Notes: generated from the sequence alone by a model not told the origin. A stretch of 64,000 bases of DNA from Acetivibrio sp964564015 (GCA_964564015.1 CAZLZR010000004.1:1-64000), one strand, 5' to 3'. Counted from the first letter of the stretch, positions 8,528 through 17,060 are shown. A program made the numbers and translations.

Positions 8528-9411
8528 ATGATGGATAAAGAAATAGTAAAATCACTCACATCAAAAATAATGGAATTGCAGGATGAAAGCGGTTGTTGGA
8601 ATGTTTTAAAAGAAAACGATAAATATTTTCCACAGCTCAATTATTATGTCCCAAATTATAAATCAACGCTTTGGACTCTTGTGCTTTTAGCAGACATGGA
8701 AGCTGATCCGAAGGATAACAGGTTTCTTGAACCTCTAAAAATTATTACCAACCATTTTTTTGATAAGCAGATTGGAATTTTTTCAATAGGAAAAAGCCAC
8801 TTTCCAATGCCCTGCCTAAATGGGAATATGATATATTTGCATTCCTATTTTCAATTTGGAGAAGAGGAAATTATTAATAGAGTTGTCGATTTTTTTGTAC
8901 AGTATCAAAGGTTTGATGATGGCGATTTTAAGACGCCTTCATCATTCCCGTATTGTTCTAACCGAAGTTGCTATGGGAAACATACTTGTTATTGGGGAGT
9001 CATTAAACTTCTCAAAGGATTATCCTTCATACCAACTGATAATCGTTCTGTGAAGGCACAAGATTTAATAAAAAGTGTATTGATTTTATTTTACTTCACG
9101 AAGTATGTTTCAGTTCACATAGCAAATCGGAATTTATTCACACAAGGATTAAACATTTAACATTTCCAAATATGTACGAGAGCGATTTCCTTGAAATTTT
9201 GTGGCTTCTGAAAAGAGAACAGGTAGTTTCTGAACCTTTGCAAAGGGCTCTTGATTTGCTTGAAAATAAAATGGATTCGGGGGCAAACTGGAAAATAGAA
9301 CGGCAAATAAAGGATTTAATAATACCTATTGGTAAAAAGAAATATGGGAATGAATTTATCACAAAGAGGGCAAGAGAGGTAATTGGGTATTATAAAAATG
9401 AATTTAAATAA
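8528..9411 (+). pseudogene. Prenyltransferase/squalene-cyclase-like protein, split by a one-base frameshift
   Basis: Two frames, 8528-9160 and 9172-9411, together make one protein of about 294 residues. In the A-run at about 9069-9075 (ATAAAAAGTG), adding one A would join frame 1 (ending SVKAQDLI) to KCIDFILLHEV, HTRIKHLTFPNMYESDFLEI and the C-terminal half. The chain has DESGCWNVL, YKSTLWTLVLLADM and HTCYWGVIKLLKGLS repeats like alpha/alpha-toroid (squalene cyclase or prenyltransferase) proteins; its function is unknown. The cause could be a real frameshift, phase variation in a homopolymer, or a sequencing error. The last 27 bases belong to the duplicated segment 9385-9491. Confidence 0.75.
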
Positions 9412-9491
9412 ATTGTGGCTTGAAATGGGAAACTACCTTTCATAAAATTTTAGACAGCTTGTAAGAAAAATAATATGCCATATTGAGTGGG
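9385..9491. repeat. Duplicated segment, copy 1 of 2
   Basis: This stretch runs from GGGTATTATA to TATTGAGTGG and is nearly identical to 17061-17166, with roughly eight differences. It contains the last codons of the frameshifted gene (GYYKNEFK, stop) plus about 80 bp beyond, including TTTTAGACAGCTTG. It forms the 3' end of the truncated minus-strand gene at 9440. No terminal inverted repeats or transposase are visible, so it looks like a recombination scar or non-autonomous repeat. Confidence 0.85.
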
Positions 9492-9967
9492 TTGGATAAG
9501 TCCTTCCTGTGGAACAGGTCTTTTCTTGAAAATGGTCTATCCTCAAGAAGGGATGGATTTTCCTGTTCGTATCGCTTTTTAAAACTACCCTTCTCAAAAT
9601 CATATAATAACTGTGCCCAAATATCATCGGCTTCTCCTACGATTATGGTATCAGCATTAATTATTGCCTCATCAGGCCTCAATGTCACATGGGGGCCACC
9701 AAGAACCACAGGTATTCCCCTTTCTCTGAATTTTGCAGAAATATTATAAGCATGATTAGCACTTGGAGTATGAAAGGTTATTCCAACAAGGTCAACTTCC
9801 ATATTGTAATCAATCTTTTCACATTCCTCGTCAATATGTGCTACAGTCCAGTGTGGTGGGGTAAGAGCGGCAAGATAAGGCATTGTAACTTGTTGAAAGC
9901 GAATTACCCTAGCCTTTCTAATATGTTTGATATTATCTGACGAGGCTGTTATTAATAAAAGTTTCAA
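9440..9967 (-). pseudogene. Cobalamin-binding domain of a B12-radical SAM protein, truncated
   Basis: The frame encodes a typical N-terminal B12-binding domain: KLLLITASSDN, TPPHWTVAHIDEE, VDLVGITFHTPSANHAY, VVLGGPHVTLRPDEA and TIIVGEADDIWAQLLYDFE. In intact relatives this is followed by a radical SAM core with CX3CX2C. Here the frame ends after LSNPLNMAYYFSYKLSKIL, within the duplicated segment, and no radical SAM motif follows. The full family is 400-plus residues, so more than half is missing. A TTG at 9967 behind GGGTGG is the likely start; GTG at 9976 is the alternative. It is probably non-functional. Confidence 0.75.
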
Positions 9968-10089
9968 TTTAACCACCCATTAAAATGCTTTATTTTATAT
10001 AAAAGTCATTAAAGCCTATTGTAATAAGTTATTCTAGCACATAGAAATGGGTTTTAACAATATGCTAAGGCGTATTAAATGAGTCTTTC

Positions 10090-10217
10090 TTGACTTTAAG
10101 TTTTTTTGGTTTAAAATAAACAAATATAATAGGAATAGTAGGGAATGTAATACCGTTTAGTTGACCATAACAATGGAGGCTAGGGAGATATTTTGATGAT
10201 ATCTGTCCTGGCTTTTT
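10090..10217 (+). promoter_or_regulatory. Promoter and attenuator leader of the double-TetR regulator
   Basis: TTGACT (10090-10095) and TAAAAT (10112-10117) are 16 bp apart. The hairpin GA-CCAT-AACA-ATGG-AGGC is at 10163-10180. The terminator pairs GGCTAGG with TCCTGGC plus an inner GAGATA/TATCT stem and ends TTTTT (about 10217). ATAATAGGAATAGTAGG upstream resembles the leader at 59299-59316. Confidence 0.82.
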
Positions 10218-10256
10218 ATTTTAGTAGATTGTATTTGAATTGAAAGAAAGTCAAAG

Positions 10257-11057
10257 GTGCTTAACTATAAGAAGAGAGGGCAGCTAAATAATAAAATGAA
10301 CAATAGTGAAAAATATAAGAATAAAATCATAAAGTGTGCAGAAGAAATCGTAAGCGGCAGTGGTTTTGGCAGCTTGAGCATTACTGCTATTGCTAATACG
10401 TGTAAAATAAGTAAAAGCACCTTTTATAATTTTTTTAAATCCAAAGATGATTTGATACAGCTTTTGCAAAGCAATACAGGCATAGAACCTGATATTCAAT
10501 CTACCAAGCAAAGAATTATAGATAAAGCTGCAGCACATTTTTCAAACAGCCATTATACTGAGATTGATCTTGAAACTATTGCTCAATCTGCAGGAATAAA
10601 GAGATCGTCACTTTATAGGTACTTTTCCAGCAAAGAAGAATTGCTCGAAGCTGTCATATTAAATGAACTCAAGAACAGGGAAAGTCTTGTTGAAAGCCTG
10701 AAAAAAGAACTGACCGACCCTCTTGAGTTTTTTACAAAGTATATAGAATATTTTGATTATTATGCAAACAATAACTATACAAGTCTGCTTTATGCAACTT
10801 CAATTTATTACTCTAAAAGTAATCCGAGAATAAAGGAATGTTTTGATAATCTGCGTAAATACACTGAAAATGTTTTTTTTGAAAGTTTGGAAATGGGCAA
10901 GAAGATCGGAGTTTTCAAAAGTGAATTCAACACCGGAGTTTACGCTAAAATGCTGTTTTCAGTTATGGCAGGAATAAACGTTCATTCTCCATCGGATTTT
11001 TCGTTAGTAGCAAAAAGCTATCTTGATTTACTTTATAAGGAGATAAAAATAATTTAA
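10257..11057 (+). CDS. Transcriptional regulator with two tandem TetR-type DNA-binding domains
   Basis: This protein of about 266 residues carries two TetR N-terminal helix-turn-helix units in a row. The first covers roughly residues 20-65 (SGFGSLSITAIANTCKISKS, TFYNFFKSKDDLIQLL) and the second roughly 85-130 (EIDLETIAQSAGIKRSSLYR, YFSSKEELLEAVI). A single TetR-like ligand-binding helical domain follows. Ordinary TetR proteins have one HTH and about 190-210 residues. The GTG at 10257 has a weak ribosome binding site; ATG at 10296 (MNNSEK), with AGAGAGGG somewhat far upstream, is the alternative. The gene has its own copy of the island attenuator, so the regulator is itself a member of the regulon. 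Its targets are unknown. Confidence 0.85.
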   Translation: MLNYKKRGQLNNKMNNSEKYKNKIIKCAEEIVSGSGFGSLSITAIANTCKISKSTFYNFFKSKDDLIQLLQSNTGIEPDIQSTKQRIIDKAAAHFSNSHYTEIDLETIAQSAGIKRSSLYRYFSSKEELLEAVILNELKNRESLVESLKKELTDPLEFFTKYIEYFDYYANNNYTSLLYATSIYYSKSNPRIKECFDNLRKYTENVFFESLEMGKKIGVFKSEFNTGVYAKMLFSVMAGINVHSPSDFSLVAKSYLDLLYKEIKII

Positions 11058-11103
11058 TTCATACTAGTCCTATAGGATAAATATAAAAAATTTTCGTAAT
11101 CTA

Positions 11104-11366
11104 TTGACAAATGCTTCTTCTGATATTAGAATATATTTAATACTACACAAGACAAAATGTTGCGTGTAGTACAAATTATAAGTGTATTGGTGACCCCACA
11201 TTGAGGAAATATTGGAGATGTGGGATAAAAAATACCCAATAACTTAGAAAATCGATATGTAAACTGATATTAGTTTGTTGTATAACTTAATATATTACTG
11301 GTTGACCAGAAATACTGGAGACTGGACCATCTTTCCAAATTGGAGGATAATGGTTCGGTCTTTTTT
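11104..11366 (+). promoter_or_regulatory. Promoter and long attenuator leader of the radical SAM/ABC operon
   Basis: TTGACA (11104-11109) and TAGAAT (11127-11132) are 17 bp apart. Unlike other copies, about 165 nt separate the promoter from the signature hairpin GA-CCAG-AAATA-CTGG-AGAC (11304-11322). In between are a TACTACAC/GTGTAGTA hairpin (about 11140-11171) and a CCCACAT/ATGTGGG hairpin (about 11194-11224). The terminator pairs GACTGGACCAT with ATGGTTCGGTC and ends TTTTTT (11366). The extra hairpins may add a second control layer. Confidence 0.82.
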
Positions 11367-11390
11367 AGTGTCACAACAGGAGGAATAAAA

Positions 11391-12647
11391 ATGACTGTAA
11401 AGATTGCTTCTATAATTGAAAAAGATTTAACTTTGGATGAAGTAGTTGAAAAATATCCCGATATACCTCGATTGATAGTAATAAAAATTGATGTACAAAG
11501 AAGAGGGGTTCATTACACAGAGAAAGCATTGGAAAAGCTTGACCCTTCCAGACACCAGATAAGGGGAGCAGCATTATTCGGTTCAAGAGACAACAAGCTA
11601 ACACCTTTGCCAGAATCTCTGATATTGAGAGATGGAACTACGGTACTGACAGATCCATCGCCATTAGAACATAATCCATATGTTGTTGATTACGAGGATG
11701 ACAGGTTGGTTCTGAAAGATAAAGAAAAGGTGATAGAAGAAGTTGAATTCTGGCCTAAACCTGATTTTTACGGTAAGAAGACTGCTTCAGGAAAGCCTAT
11801 GGAGCATATTGTTACTGCACGTCCTCAGAGACTTCAGGTAATGCCTTCAAGTTACTGCCACTTCTGGGATAATGATCATGGCTGCAAATATTGTGACATA
11901 GTAAATCATCTCAAACATCAAAAAGCGGAGCTTGGGGTTCCGGCAAAACTTAATCCCAGAGAAGTTGGCGAGGTTATTGGCGAAGCATTAAAGCAACAGG
12001 GACGTTTTTCCAGCATATGCCTTACGGCAGGCTCAGATACAAGGGGCAGGGAACCTTTTGATGAAGAAGTCGAATACTACATAGAGTTGCTCAAAAGCAT
12101 AGGTCTAAATTTCAAGACAAAGAAATTTCCAAGTCAGCTTATTGCCACAGCCTTTACAGAGAAACAGCTGAAAAGACTATACGACGAGACCGGGCTTACG
12201 GGATATACGGCTGATATAGAGGTGCTGAACGAAGACTTGTTCAACTGGATTTGTCCAGGCAAAGCAGAATGGATTGGTTATAAGGAATGGAAAAACAGAT
12301 TGGTTAGAGCTGTAGATGTCTTTGGAAAAGGAAATGTAAATACAGGCATTGTTGCAGGAGTAGAACTTGCCAAACCCTATGGCTATATAAGTGAGGATGA
12401 GGCTTTGAAATATACTCTTGAAGAGGCAGAGGACTTGGCATCAAAAGGGGTTTCTACAATATATATGGTCTGGATACCAAGGCCTCAATCCTATTTCCAT
12501 GATCAGAAAAATGCTTCGCTGGAATACTATGTAAGACTAGCAAAGGGACTGCACGAATTAAGAAGGAAATATTCATTGGGAATAGACTTTGACGATTATA
12601 GAAGATGCGGAAATCATCCTGACGGTGATTTAACAAGAATACTATAG
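11391..12647 (+). CDS. Radical SAM protein with unusual CX8CX2C cluster motif
   Basis: This 418-residue protein places cysteines at about 156, 165 and 168 in CHFWDNDHGCKYC. That gives CX8CX2C instead of the canonical CX3CX2C. Downstream LTAGSDTRGREPFDEEVEYY looks like a SAM-binding/barrel strand, and TGYTADIEVLNEDLFNWICPG and GNVNTGIVAGVELAKPYGY match the later barrel strands of radical SAM folds. About 150 residues precede the core. The start is ATG at 11391 after AGGAGGA; an upstream in-frame codon at 11340 lies inside the terminator and is rejected. It leads an operon with an FMN-type protein, a GNAT and a sulfonate-type transporter, suggesting that it modifies or cleaves the imported compound. 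The reaction is unknown. Confidence 0.8.
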   Translation: MTVKIASIIEKDLTLDEVVEKYPDIPRLIVIKIDVQRRGVHYTEKALEKLDPSRHQIRGAALFGSRDNKLTPLPESLILRDGTTVLTDPSPLEHNPYVVDYEDDRLVLKDKEKVIEEVEFWPKPDFYGKKTASGKPMEHIVTARPQRLQVMPSSYCHFWDNDHGCKYCDIVNHLKHQKAELGVPAKLNPREVGEVIGEALKQQGRFSSICLTAGSDTRGREPFDEEVEYYIELLKSIGLNFKTKKFPSQLIATAFTEKQLKRLYDETGLTGYTADIEVLNEDLFNWICPGKAEWIGYKEWKNRLVRAVDVFGKGNVNTGIVAGVELAKPYGYISEDEALKYTLEEAEDLASKGVSTIYMVWIPRPQSYFHDQKNASLEYYVRLAKGLHELRRKYSLGIDFDDYRRCGNHPDGDLTRIL

Positions 12648-12675
12648 AAAGCAACACTGAAGGGAGGGTAGTCAA

Positions 12676-13140
12676 ATGAGTTCTGAAATTAATAAGGAAA
12701 TAGAAGAGATAATAAATCACGAAGACACAAGTAAAGTTCTGGTAACCTTGAATGAAAACGGCTTGCCACATGCTGTCGTAAAACAGTCAATCAGAGTTTC
12801 CGATGAAGGAAAGTTAGTTTATCTGGAACTTTTGGAGTCTTCAAAAAGCTATAAGAACTTTACACGAAGTTTATGGTTCAACCAAAAAGTAGTTATATCA
12901 ATTTCGGGTAAAAACGGTAAGAGTTATCAGATTAAAGGGATGCCGGAAAAGATACTAATAAGCGGTCCGATTTTTGAAAAGTATTATATAAATGTGAGGG
13001 AACAGCTTGGAGATGTTGATCTTGCAGCTGTATGCATAATAGATCCTGAAGAATTGACAGATGAGTCATATGCAACACGTTTTTCAGAGCAAGAATCCAA
13101 ACAACCCATATTCAAGCATCTGGATAGGCTTGCAAGATAA
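12676..13140 (+). CDS. Pyridoxamine 5'-phosphate oxidase-like FMN-binding split-barrel protein
   Basis: This 154-residue small split-barrel protein has N-terminal TSKVLVTLNENGLPHAVVKQ and LVYLELLESSKSYKNFTRSL, the two strands that frame the flavin phosphate site in the PNPOx-like family. Such proteins bind FMN, F420 or heme and act as small oxidoreductases. It is preceded by AGGGAGGG and sits 28 bp behind the radical SAM gene in the same operon. Two more split-barrel proteins lie in the window (31024, 58364), each beside nitrogenase-like gene material. Confidence 0.75.
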   Translation: MSSEINKEIEEIINHEDTSKVLVTLNENGLPHAVVKQSIRVSDEGKLVYLELLESSKSYKNFTRSLWFNQKVVISISGKNGKSYQIKGMPEKILISGPIFEKYYINVREQLGDVDLAAVCIIDPEELTDESYATRFSEQESKQPIFKHLDRLAR

Positions 13141-13167
13141 TATGATTCTTAAATGGAGGTATTGAAT

Positions 13168-13704
13168 ATGGGGTCTGATAGTGAAACAATAAAAATTCTG
13201 CCTGTTGAAGAAAAGGATATTCCTATAGCAATTGAACTCAGGAAGTTGCTATTCAAGGAAATGGGTGTTCCTGATGAAGCTCTGATTGATAATGCATACG
13301 ATAATATTCTGCAATTATACAGGAATGAATTCAGTAAAGGCAGAATAAGGCATTTCATAGCATATAACAGTTATAAAGAACCTGTGGCAATCGCTGGAGC
13401 TCTTTTGAAAAACGATTTCCCATATTATTTGTTTAAGCCGGGGTATTATGGCTGGATTATTGATGTCTATACAAAGCCGCAATATCGAGGGAAAAAAATA
13501 TCAACAAAATTACTTCAGCTGACACACGATTGGCTGAAGGAAAAGGGCGTCAATGAAGCAAAGCTTATTTGTGGAGGAAGTGATGCAAGAAAGCTGTATG
13601 AAAAGCTTGGTTACAGACCTACATGGGAAATGAGCCTCAATATTTCCGAAAACAGAACTTATAACGAAATTATAGACCAAAAAGTAAGTAAAAGTAGTTC
13701 ATAA
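13168..13704 (+). CDS. GNAT family N-acetyltransferase
   Basis: This 178-residue GNAT has an acetyl-CoA loop VYTKPQYRGKKISTKLLQLT and the terminal SDARKLYEKLGYRPTWEM segment. An upstream ATG at 13153 contains the GGAGG ribosome binding site, so ATG at 13168 is chosen. It lies within the operon between the split-barrel protein and the permease. Acetylation of an amine intermediate or antibiotic-like substrate is possible; nothing identifies it. Confidence 0.8.
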   Translation: MGSDSETIKILPVEEKDIPIAIELRKLLFKEMGVPDEALIDNAYDNILQLYRNEFSKGRIRHFIAYNSYKEPVAIAGALLKNDFPYYLFKPGYYGWIIDVYTKPQYRGKKISTKLLQLTHDWLKEKGVNEAKLICGGSDARKLYEKLGYRPTWEMSLNISENRTYNEIIDQKVSKSSS

Positions 13705-13717
13705 TAGGGGTGAAGAA

Positions 13718-14569
13718 ATGTCTCTTGAGCCGGATAATGCATTAAGCATAAAAAAAGCTGAAAAACAATCAAGCAGAAGCATACTTAACCAGGTTGCTTC
13801 AAATATCACAATAGAAAGAATTCTGACAATCTTTACATTCGCTGGATTATTGATAATCTGGCAGGTGATTACCAGCTTGAAGGTTGTATCCGATGTTATC
13901 ATTCCTTCTCCGGGAAAAGTATACAGTACATTTATTGATATACTTAAAAACGGTTACAAAGATAATAGCCTGGTACGGCACTTAGGAGACAGCATGTTCA
14001 GATTGATAGGCTCTTTCCTGTTGGTTGTTGTTACTGCAATTCCCATAGGGCTTCTGAGTGGATATAACTCAAAAATCAGAGCAATTTTAGATCCACTTGT
14101 TGAATTCTACAGGCCATTGCCGCCTTTAGGATATTATACACTGCTTGTATTATGGATGGGAATTGAGAATTCTTCAAAAATTGCATTATTGTATCTGGCA
14201 GGTTTTGCTCCCGTTTATATATCCTGCGTGTCAGGAGTTAAGAAAATCAAACAGGATTATATTCACGGAGCATATACTCTCGGTGCAGGCAAAGGACAGG
14301 TTTTCCGGCATGTAATTCTTCCGGCATGTATGCCTGATATTTTTACAGGCATTCGTACCGGAATCGGAGTCGCATATACAACTCTTGTAGCAGCAGAAAT
14401 GGTTGCAGCAGTAACCGGAATAGGGTGGATGGTGTTAGATGGCAGCAAGTTTCTTAGAAGTGATGTTATTTTTGTAGGCATTTTCATTATGGGAATCACG
14501 GGAATAATTATTGACAGGATCATAAGACTTATCGAAAGCAAGGTAGTACCTTGGAAAGGTAAAGAATAA
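13718..14569 (+). CDS. Sulfonate/nitrate/taurine-type ABC transporter permease
   Basis: This 283-residue SsuC/TauC-like permease has about six transmembrane helices. The first is ILTIFTFAGLLIIWQVITS, followed by VVSDVIIPSPGKVYSTF (typical LPSP-like loop), the RPLPPLGYYTLLVLWMGI segment and the EAA loop GAYTLGAGKGQVFRHVILPA. It forms a channel with the binding protein at 14603 and the ATPase at 15822. The substrate class is small sulfonates or related organosulfur compounds by family; the exact ligand is not evident. Confidence 0.9.
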   Translation: MSLEPDNALSIKKAEKQSSRSILNQVASNITIERILTIFTFAGLLIIWQVITSLKVVSDVIIPSPGKVYSTFIDILKNGYKDNSLVRHLGDSMFRLIGSFLLVVVTAIPIGLLSGYNSKIRAILDPLVEFYRPLPPLGYYTLLVLWMGIENSSKIALLYLAGFAPVYISCVSGVKKIKQDYIHGAYTLGAGKGQVFRHVILPACMPDIFTGIRTGIGVAYTTLVAAEMVAAVTGIGWMVLDGSKFLRSDVIFVGIFIMGITGIIIDRIIRLIESKVVPWKGKE

Positions 14570-14602
14570 ATATTCAATATTTAAAAAAAAGGAGAAATAA
14601 TT

Positions 14603-15685
14603 ATGAAATTACGAATATGGAAAGTATTACTTGCAGTTACTTTGATATCAGCATTAACATTTCAGTTGACAGGCTGCGGAAAATCTGAAGATTCATCAAC
14701 CACTACGAAAGAAACCAGTTCAATTCAGCCTTCATCTGGTCAGCAAAAAGAAAATAAGCCCGATGCGATAAATGTTGGCTTCCAGGTAATACCTAATGGT
14801 GAACTGCTGGCTAAAGCAAAGGGCTGGTACGAAAGTGAACTAGGAGTAAAAGTAAACTTCAAACAATTTGATTCAGGAAGGGATGTAAATACAGCTTTTG
14901 CATCAAACAGCATAGATTTCGGACTTGTAGGCTCAGCTCCAACTTCGGTAGGTATTTCTAAGGGAATAGCTTATGAAGTATTCTGGATACACGATGTTAT
15001 TGGAGTAGCAGAGTCTCTTGCAGTTAAAAGCAGCTCAAATATTAATTCAGTAAAAGATCTTGCAGGTAAAAAGATAGCTACGCCATTTGCTTCCACTGCT
15101 CACTACAGTCTCCTCAATGCACTTAAGCTTGAAGGTGTAAATCCAGCGGATGTTAAAATTCTCGACATGCAGCCACCGGATATTCTTGCAGCATGGCAGA
15201 GAGGTGATATAGACGGTGCTTATGTTTGGCAGCCTACTTTAGGTAAATTACTTGCAGACGGAAAAGTAATAACAGATAGCAGCAAACTTGCTGAAAAAGG
15301 TATTATTACAGCTGATTTTGGCTTGGTCAGTAAGACTTTTGCAGAAAAATATCCGGATATTGTAGTAAAGTATATAAAGTTGCAGCAAAAGGCTTATGAT
15401 TTGTATCGCAGTAATCCTGATGAAGCATCAGAGGCTTTAGGAAAAGGACTTAGCATTGATAAAACTGAAGCATTAAAACAATCAAAGGAATTGGTATGGT
15501 TGTCTGAAAAGGAGCAGCTATCAGACAAATACTTTGGTTCTAGCAGTAATATTGGTGATTTGGCTAAGACCTTGAAATCAACGGCTGATTTTCTTGTAGA
15601 ACAGAAATCAATAGAAACAGCTCCTGATTTGGAAGCATTTAAGAAAGCAATAAATCCAAAATTTATTGAAGAAGCGTTGAAATAA
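14603..15685 (+). CDS. Taurine/sulfonate-type substrate-binding lipoprotein
   Basis: This 360-residue TauA/SsuA-like binding protein has a signal peptide ending in the lipobox FQLTGC (Cys near residue 25) and a Ser/Thr-rich linker. The mature domain shows NVGFQVIPNGELLAKAKGWY, DFGLVGSAPTSVGISKGI, DLAGKKIATPFASTAHYSL and WQRGDIDGAYVWQPTL, all typical of taurine-binding proteins. It is preceded by AAAGGAG and lies 33 bp after the permease. Its gene is followed by an 11-bp inverted repeat (15723-15787), which may set a different expression level for the ATPase. Confidence 0.9.
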   Translation: MKLRIWKVLLAVTLISALTFQLTGCGKSEDSSTTTKETSSIQPSSGQQKENKPDAINVGFQVIPNGELLAKAKGWYESELGVKVNFKQFDSGRDVNTAFASNSIDFGLVGSAPTSVGISKGIAYEVFWIHDVIGVAESLAVKSSSNINSVKDLAGKKIATPFASTAHYSLLNALKLEGVNPADVKILDMQPPDILAAWQRGDIDGAYVWQPTLGKLLADGKVITDSSKLAEKGIITADFGLVSKTFAEKYPDIVVKYIKLQQKAYDLYRSNPDEASEALGKGLSIDKTEALKQSKELVWLSEKEQLSDKYFGSSSNIGDLAKTLKSTADFLVEQKSIETAPDLEAFKKAINPKFIEEALK

Positions 15686-15722
15686 GATTAGGTACTATCA
15701 AATAATTAACTGGTTATTTGGG

Positions 15723-15787
15723 CATTTCAAAAATCTGAATTAATAGTATTATACAAAAAATACTTGAACAATGTACTTTTTGAAATG
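15723..15787. repeat. Inverted repeat between binding-protein and ATPase genes
   Basis: CATTTCAAAAA (15723-15733) pairs perfectly with TTTTTGAAATG (15777-15787) across a 43-nt loop that itself contains AGTAT/ATACT. It lacks a T-run at the correct side. It may be an mRNA-stabilising hairpin protecting the 3' end of the binding-protein message, as is common in ABC operons. Confidence 0.6.
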
Positions 15788-15821
15788 ACCTTATTAACAG
15801 AAATTTTCGGAGGTGGAGCCG

Positions 15822-16649
15822 ATGTCGCAGTTTAATAATGGTTTTTTTTCCGATAGCTCTGAGGAAGTTATTTCAATTGAAAACCTTTCACTTACATACA
15901 AGTCAGGTAAAAATGTTGAAGTGAATGCTTTAGAAAATATCAACCTGAGTATTTCAGAAGGAGAGTTTGTATGCTTGCTTGGGCCATCAGGCTGCGGAAA
16001 AAGCACATTGTTGAAAATAATTGCAGGCTTCATTTCACCTACCGAGGGTACTGTAAAGATGGATAAGGAAGTCATAAAAGGGCCTGATTGGCACAGAGGG
16101 GTTGTCTTTCAACAGCCTCCTCTTTATCCATGGATGACAGTTGAACAAAATGTTGCTTTCGGGCCAAAGATGAGAAAAATAAATAAGGAATTTTACAACA
16201 AGGAAGTTAAGAGATATCTGGAAAAGGTTGGATTATCAGAATTTTCCCGGCAAAGACCATATGAGCTGTCAGGTGGGATGAAACAGCGTGTTTCCATAGC
16301 ACGCGTGCTGGTGAACAATCCCAGGGTACTGCTCATGGATGAACCCTTTGGAGCATTGGATGCACTGACAAGAGAACAGATGCAGAATTTAGTCAGGAAT
16401 ATATGGTGGGAAACAGGAAAGACTGTTCTTTTTATTACCCATGATGTTGATGAGGCACTTTCTCTAGGAACCAGAGTCCTGGTAATGTCAAAAAGGCCTG
16501 GGAAAATCATAAAGGAATTCAGAATCACATTCACCAACTCAATTACCGGTGAAAACAGTAATAAGACACGTTACACAAAAGCTTTCCAGAATATTCGTGA
16601 AGAAATATTGAATCTGATCAATACCCAAAGTACCAGTTTTTCTATTTGA
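15822..16649 (+). CDS. Sulfonate/nitrate-type ABC transporter ATP-binding protein
   Basis: This 275-residue SsuB/TauB-like ATPase shows Walker A GPSGCGKST, Q-loop VVFQQPPLYPWMTV (the LxPWxTV form is characteristic of this family), signature LSGGMKQRVSIARVL and Walker B VLLMDEPFGALDALTREQ. ATG at 15822 follows GGAGGTGG; the GTG at 15813 lies inside the ribosome binding site and is rejected. It is the last clearly intact gene of the 11391-16649 operon. Confidence 0.92.
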   Translation: MSQFNNGFFSDSSEEVISIENLSLTYKSGKNVEVNALENINLSISEGEFVCLLGPSGCGKSTLLKIIAGFISPTEGTVKMDKEVIKGPDWHRGVVFQQPPLYPWMTVEQNVAFGPKMRKINKEFYNKEVKRYLEKVGLSEFSRQRPYELSGGMKQRVSIARVLVNNPRVLLMDEPFGALDALTREQMQNLVRNIWWETGKTVLFITHDVDEALSLGTRVLVMSKRPGKIIKEFRITFTNSITGENSNKTRYTKAFQNIREEILNLINTQSTSFSI

Positions 16650-16679
16650 GTAATTTGATTTTCTGAAGGAGGTTAAAGG

Positions 16680-16736
16680 ATGTCTGTCATAGAAACACTT
16701 TCAGATATTTTGAAGGCAAGAGGCTCGCAAAAATAG
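16680..16736 (+). pseudogene. Short remnant reading frame after the ABC operon
   Basis: An 18-residue frame (MSVIETLSDILKARGSQK) starts behind a good GGAGG site but stops at once. In the next frame an open stretch (RLAKIERPPKASVEYVSNE and following) runs to about 16852, as if one base had been lost. No family is recognised. The open stretch overlaps a terminator-like hairpin, so it may be chance. Confidence 0.3.
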
Positions 16737-16812
16737 AAAGACCTCCTAAAGCTTCAGTAGAATATGTTTCAAATGAGAGTCTACTTATAAAACACTGGAA
16801 GTTTGTTAGAAG

Positions 16813-16858
16813 AGCACACATGCATCAAAAGGCGTTTTCATGTGTGCTTTGATACTTT
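16813..16858 (+). terminator. Terminator-like hairpin closing the 11391 operon
   Basis: AGCACACATG (16813-16822) pairs perfectly with CATGTGTGCT (16839-16848), and TTGATACTTTTTT follows. This is the probable end of the radical SAM/ABC transcript. Confidence 0.75.
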
Positions 16859-16877
16859 TTTGAAAAGGACGGATACT

Positions 16878-16979
16878 ATGGAATTTATAGTCGGCAACGA
16901 AACTCAATTGGAAGACTGTGCTAAGTGCCTAAGCAATTGTGTTCTTGGGAAAGATACTTTTATGATAGAGAACACATAA
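16878..16979 (+). pseudogene. N-terminal remnant of a GNAT-like acetyltransferase
   Basis: A 33-residue frame beginning MEFIVGNETQLEDCAKCLSN resembles the first strand and helix of small GNAT proteins whose N-termini read DCxxCLxxSELGxxYF. It then stops, and no acetyl-CoA loop follows in any frame before the duplicated segment at 17061. It fits a gene truncated by the same rearrangement that placed that copy. The family call is tentative. Confidence 0.4.
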
Positions 16980-17060
16980 TTGATTTTCTTAAGCCATGAA
17001 TATATATCCTTTCATTTGGAAAGGATCCAGAAGTTTTAGAACCAATGCATATCCGAAAAG

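Noticed and set aside
11340..11390. Start of the radical SAM gene at 11340
   Set aside because: That region is the terminator of the attenuator. AGGAGGA precedes ATG at 11391.
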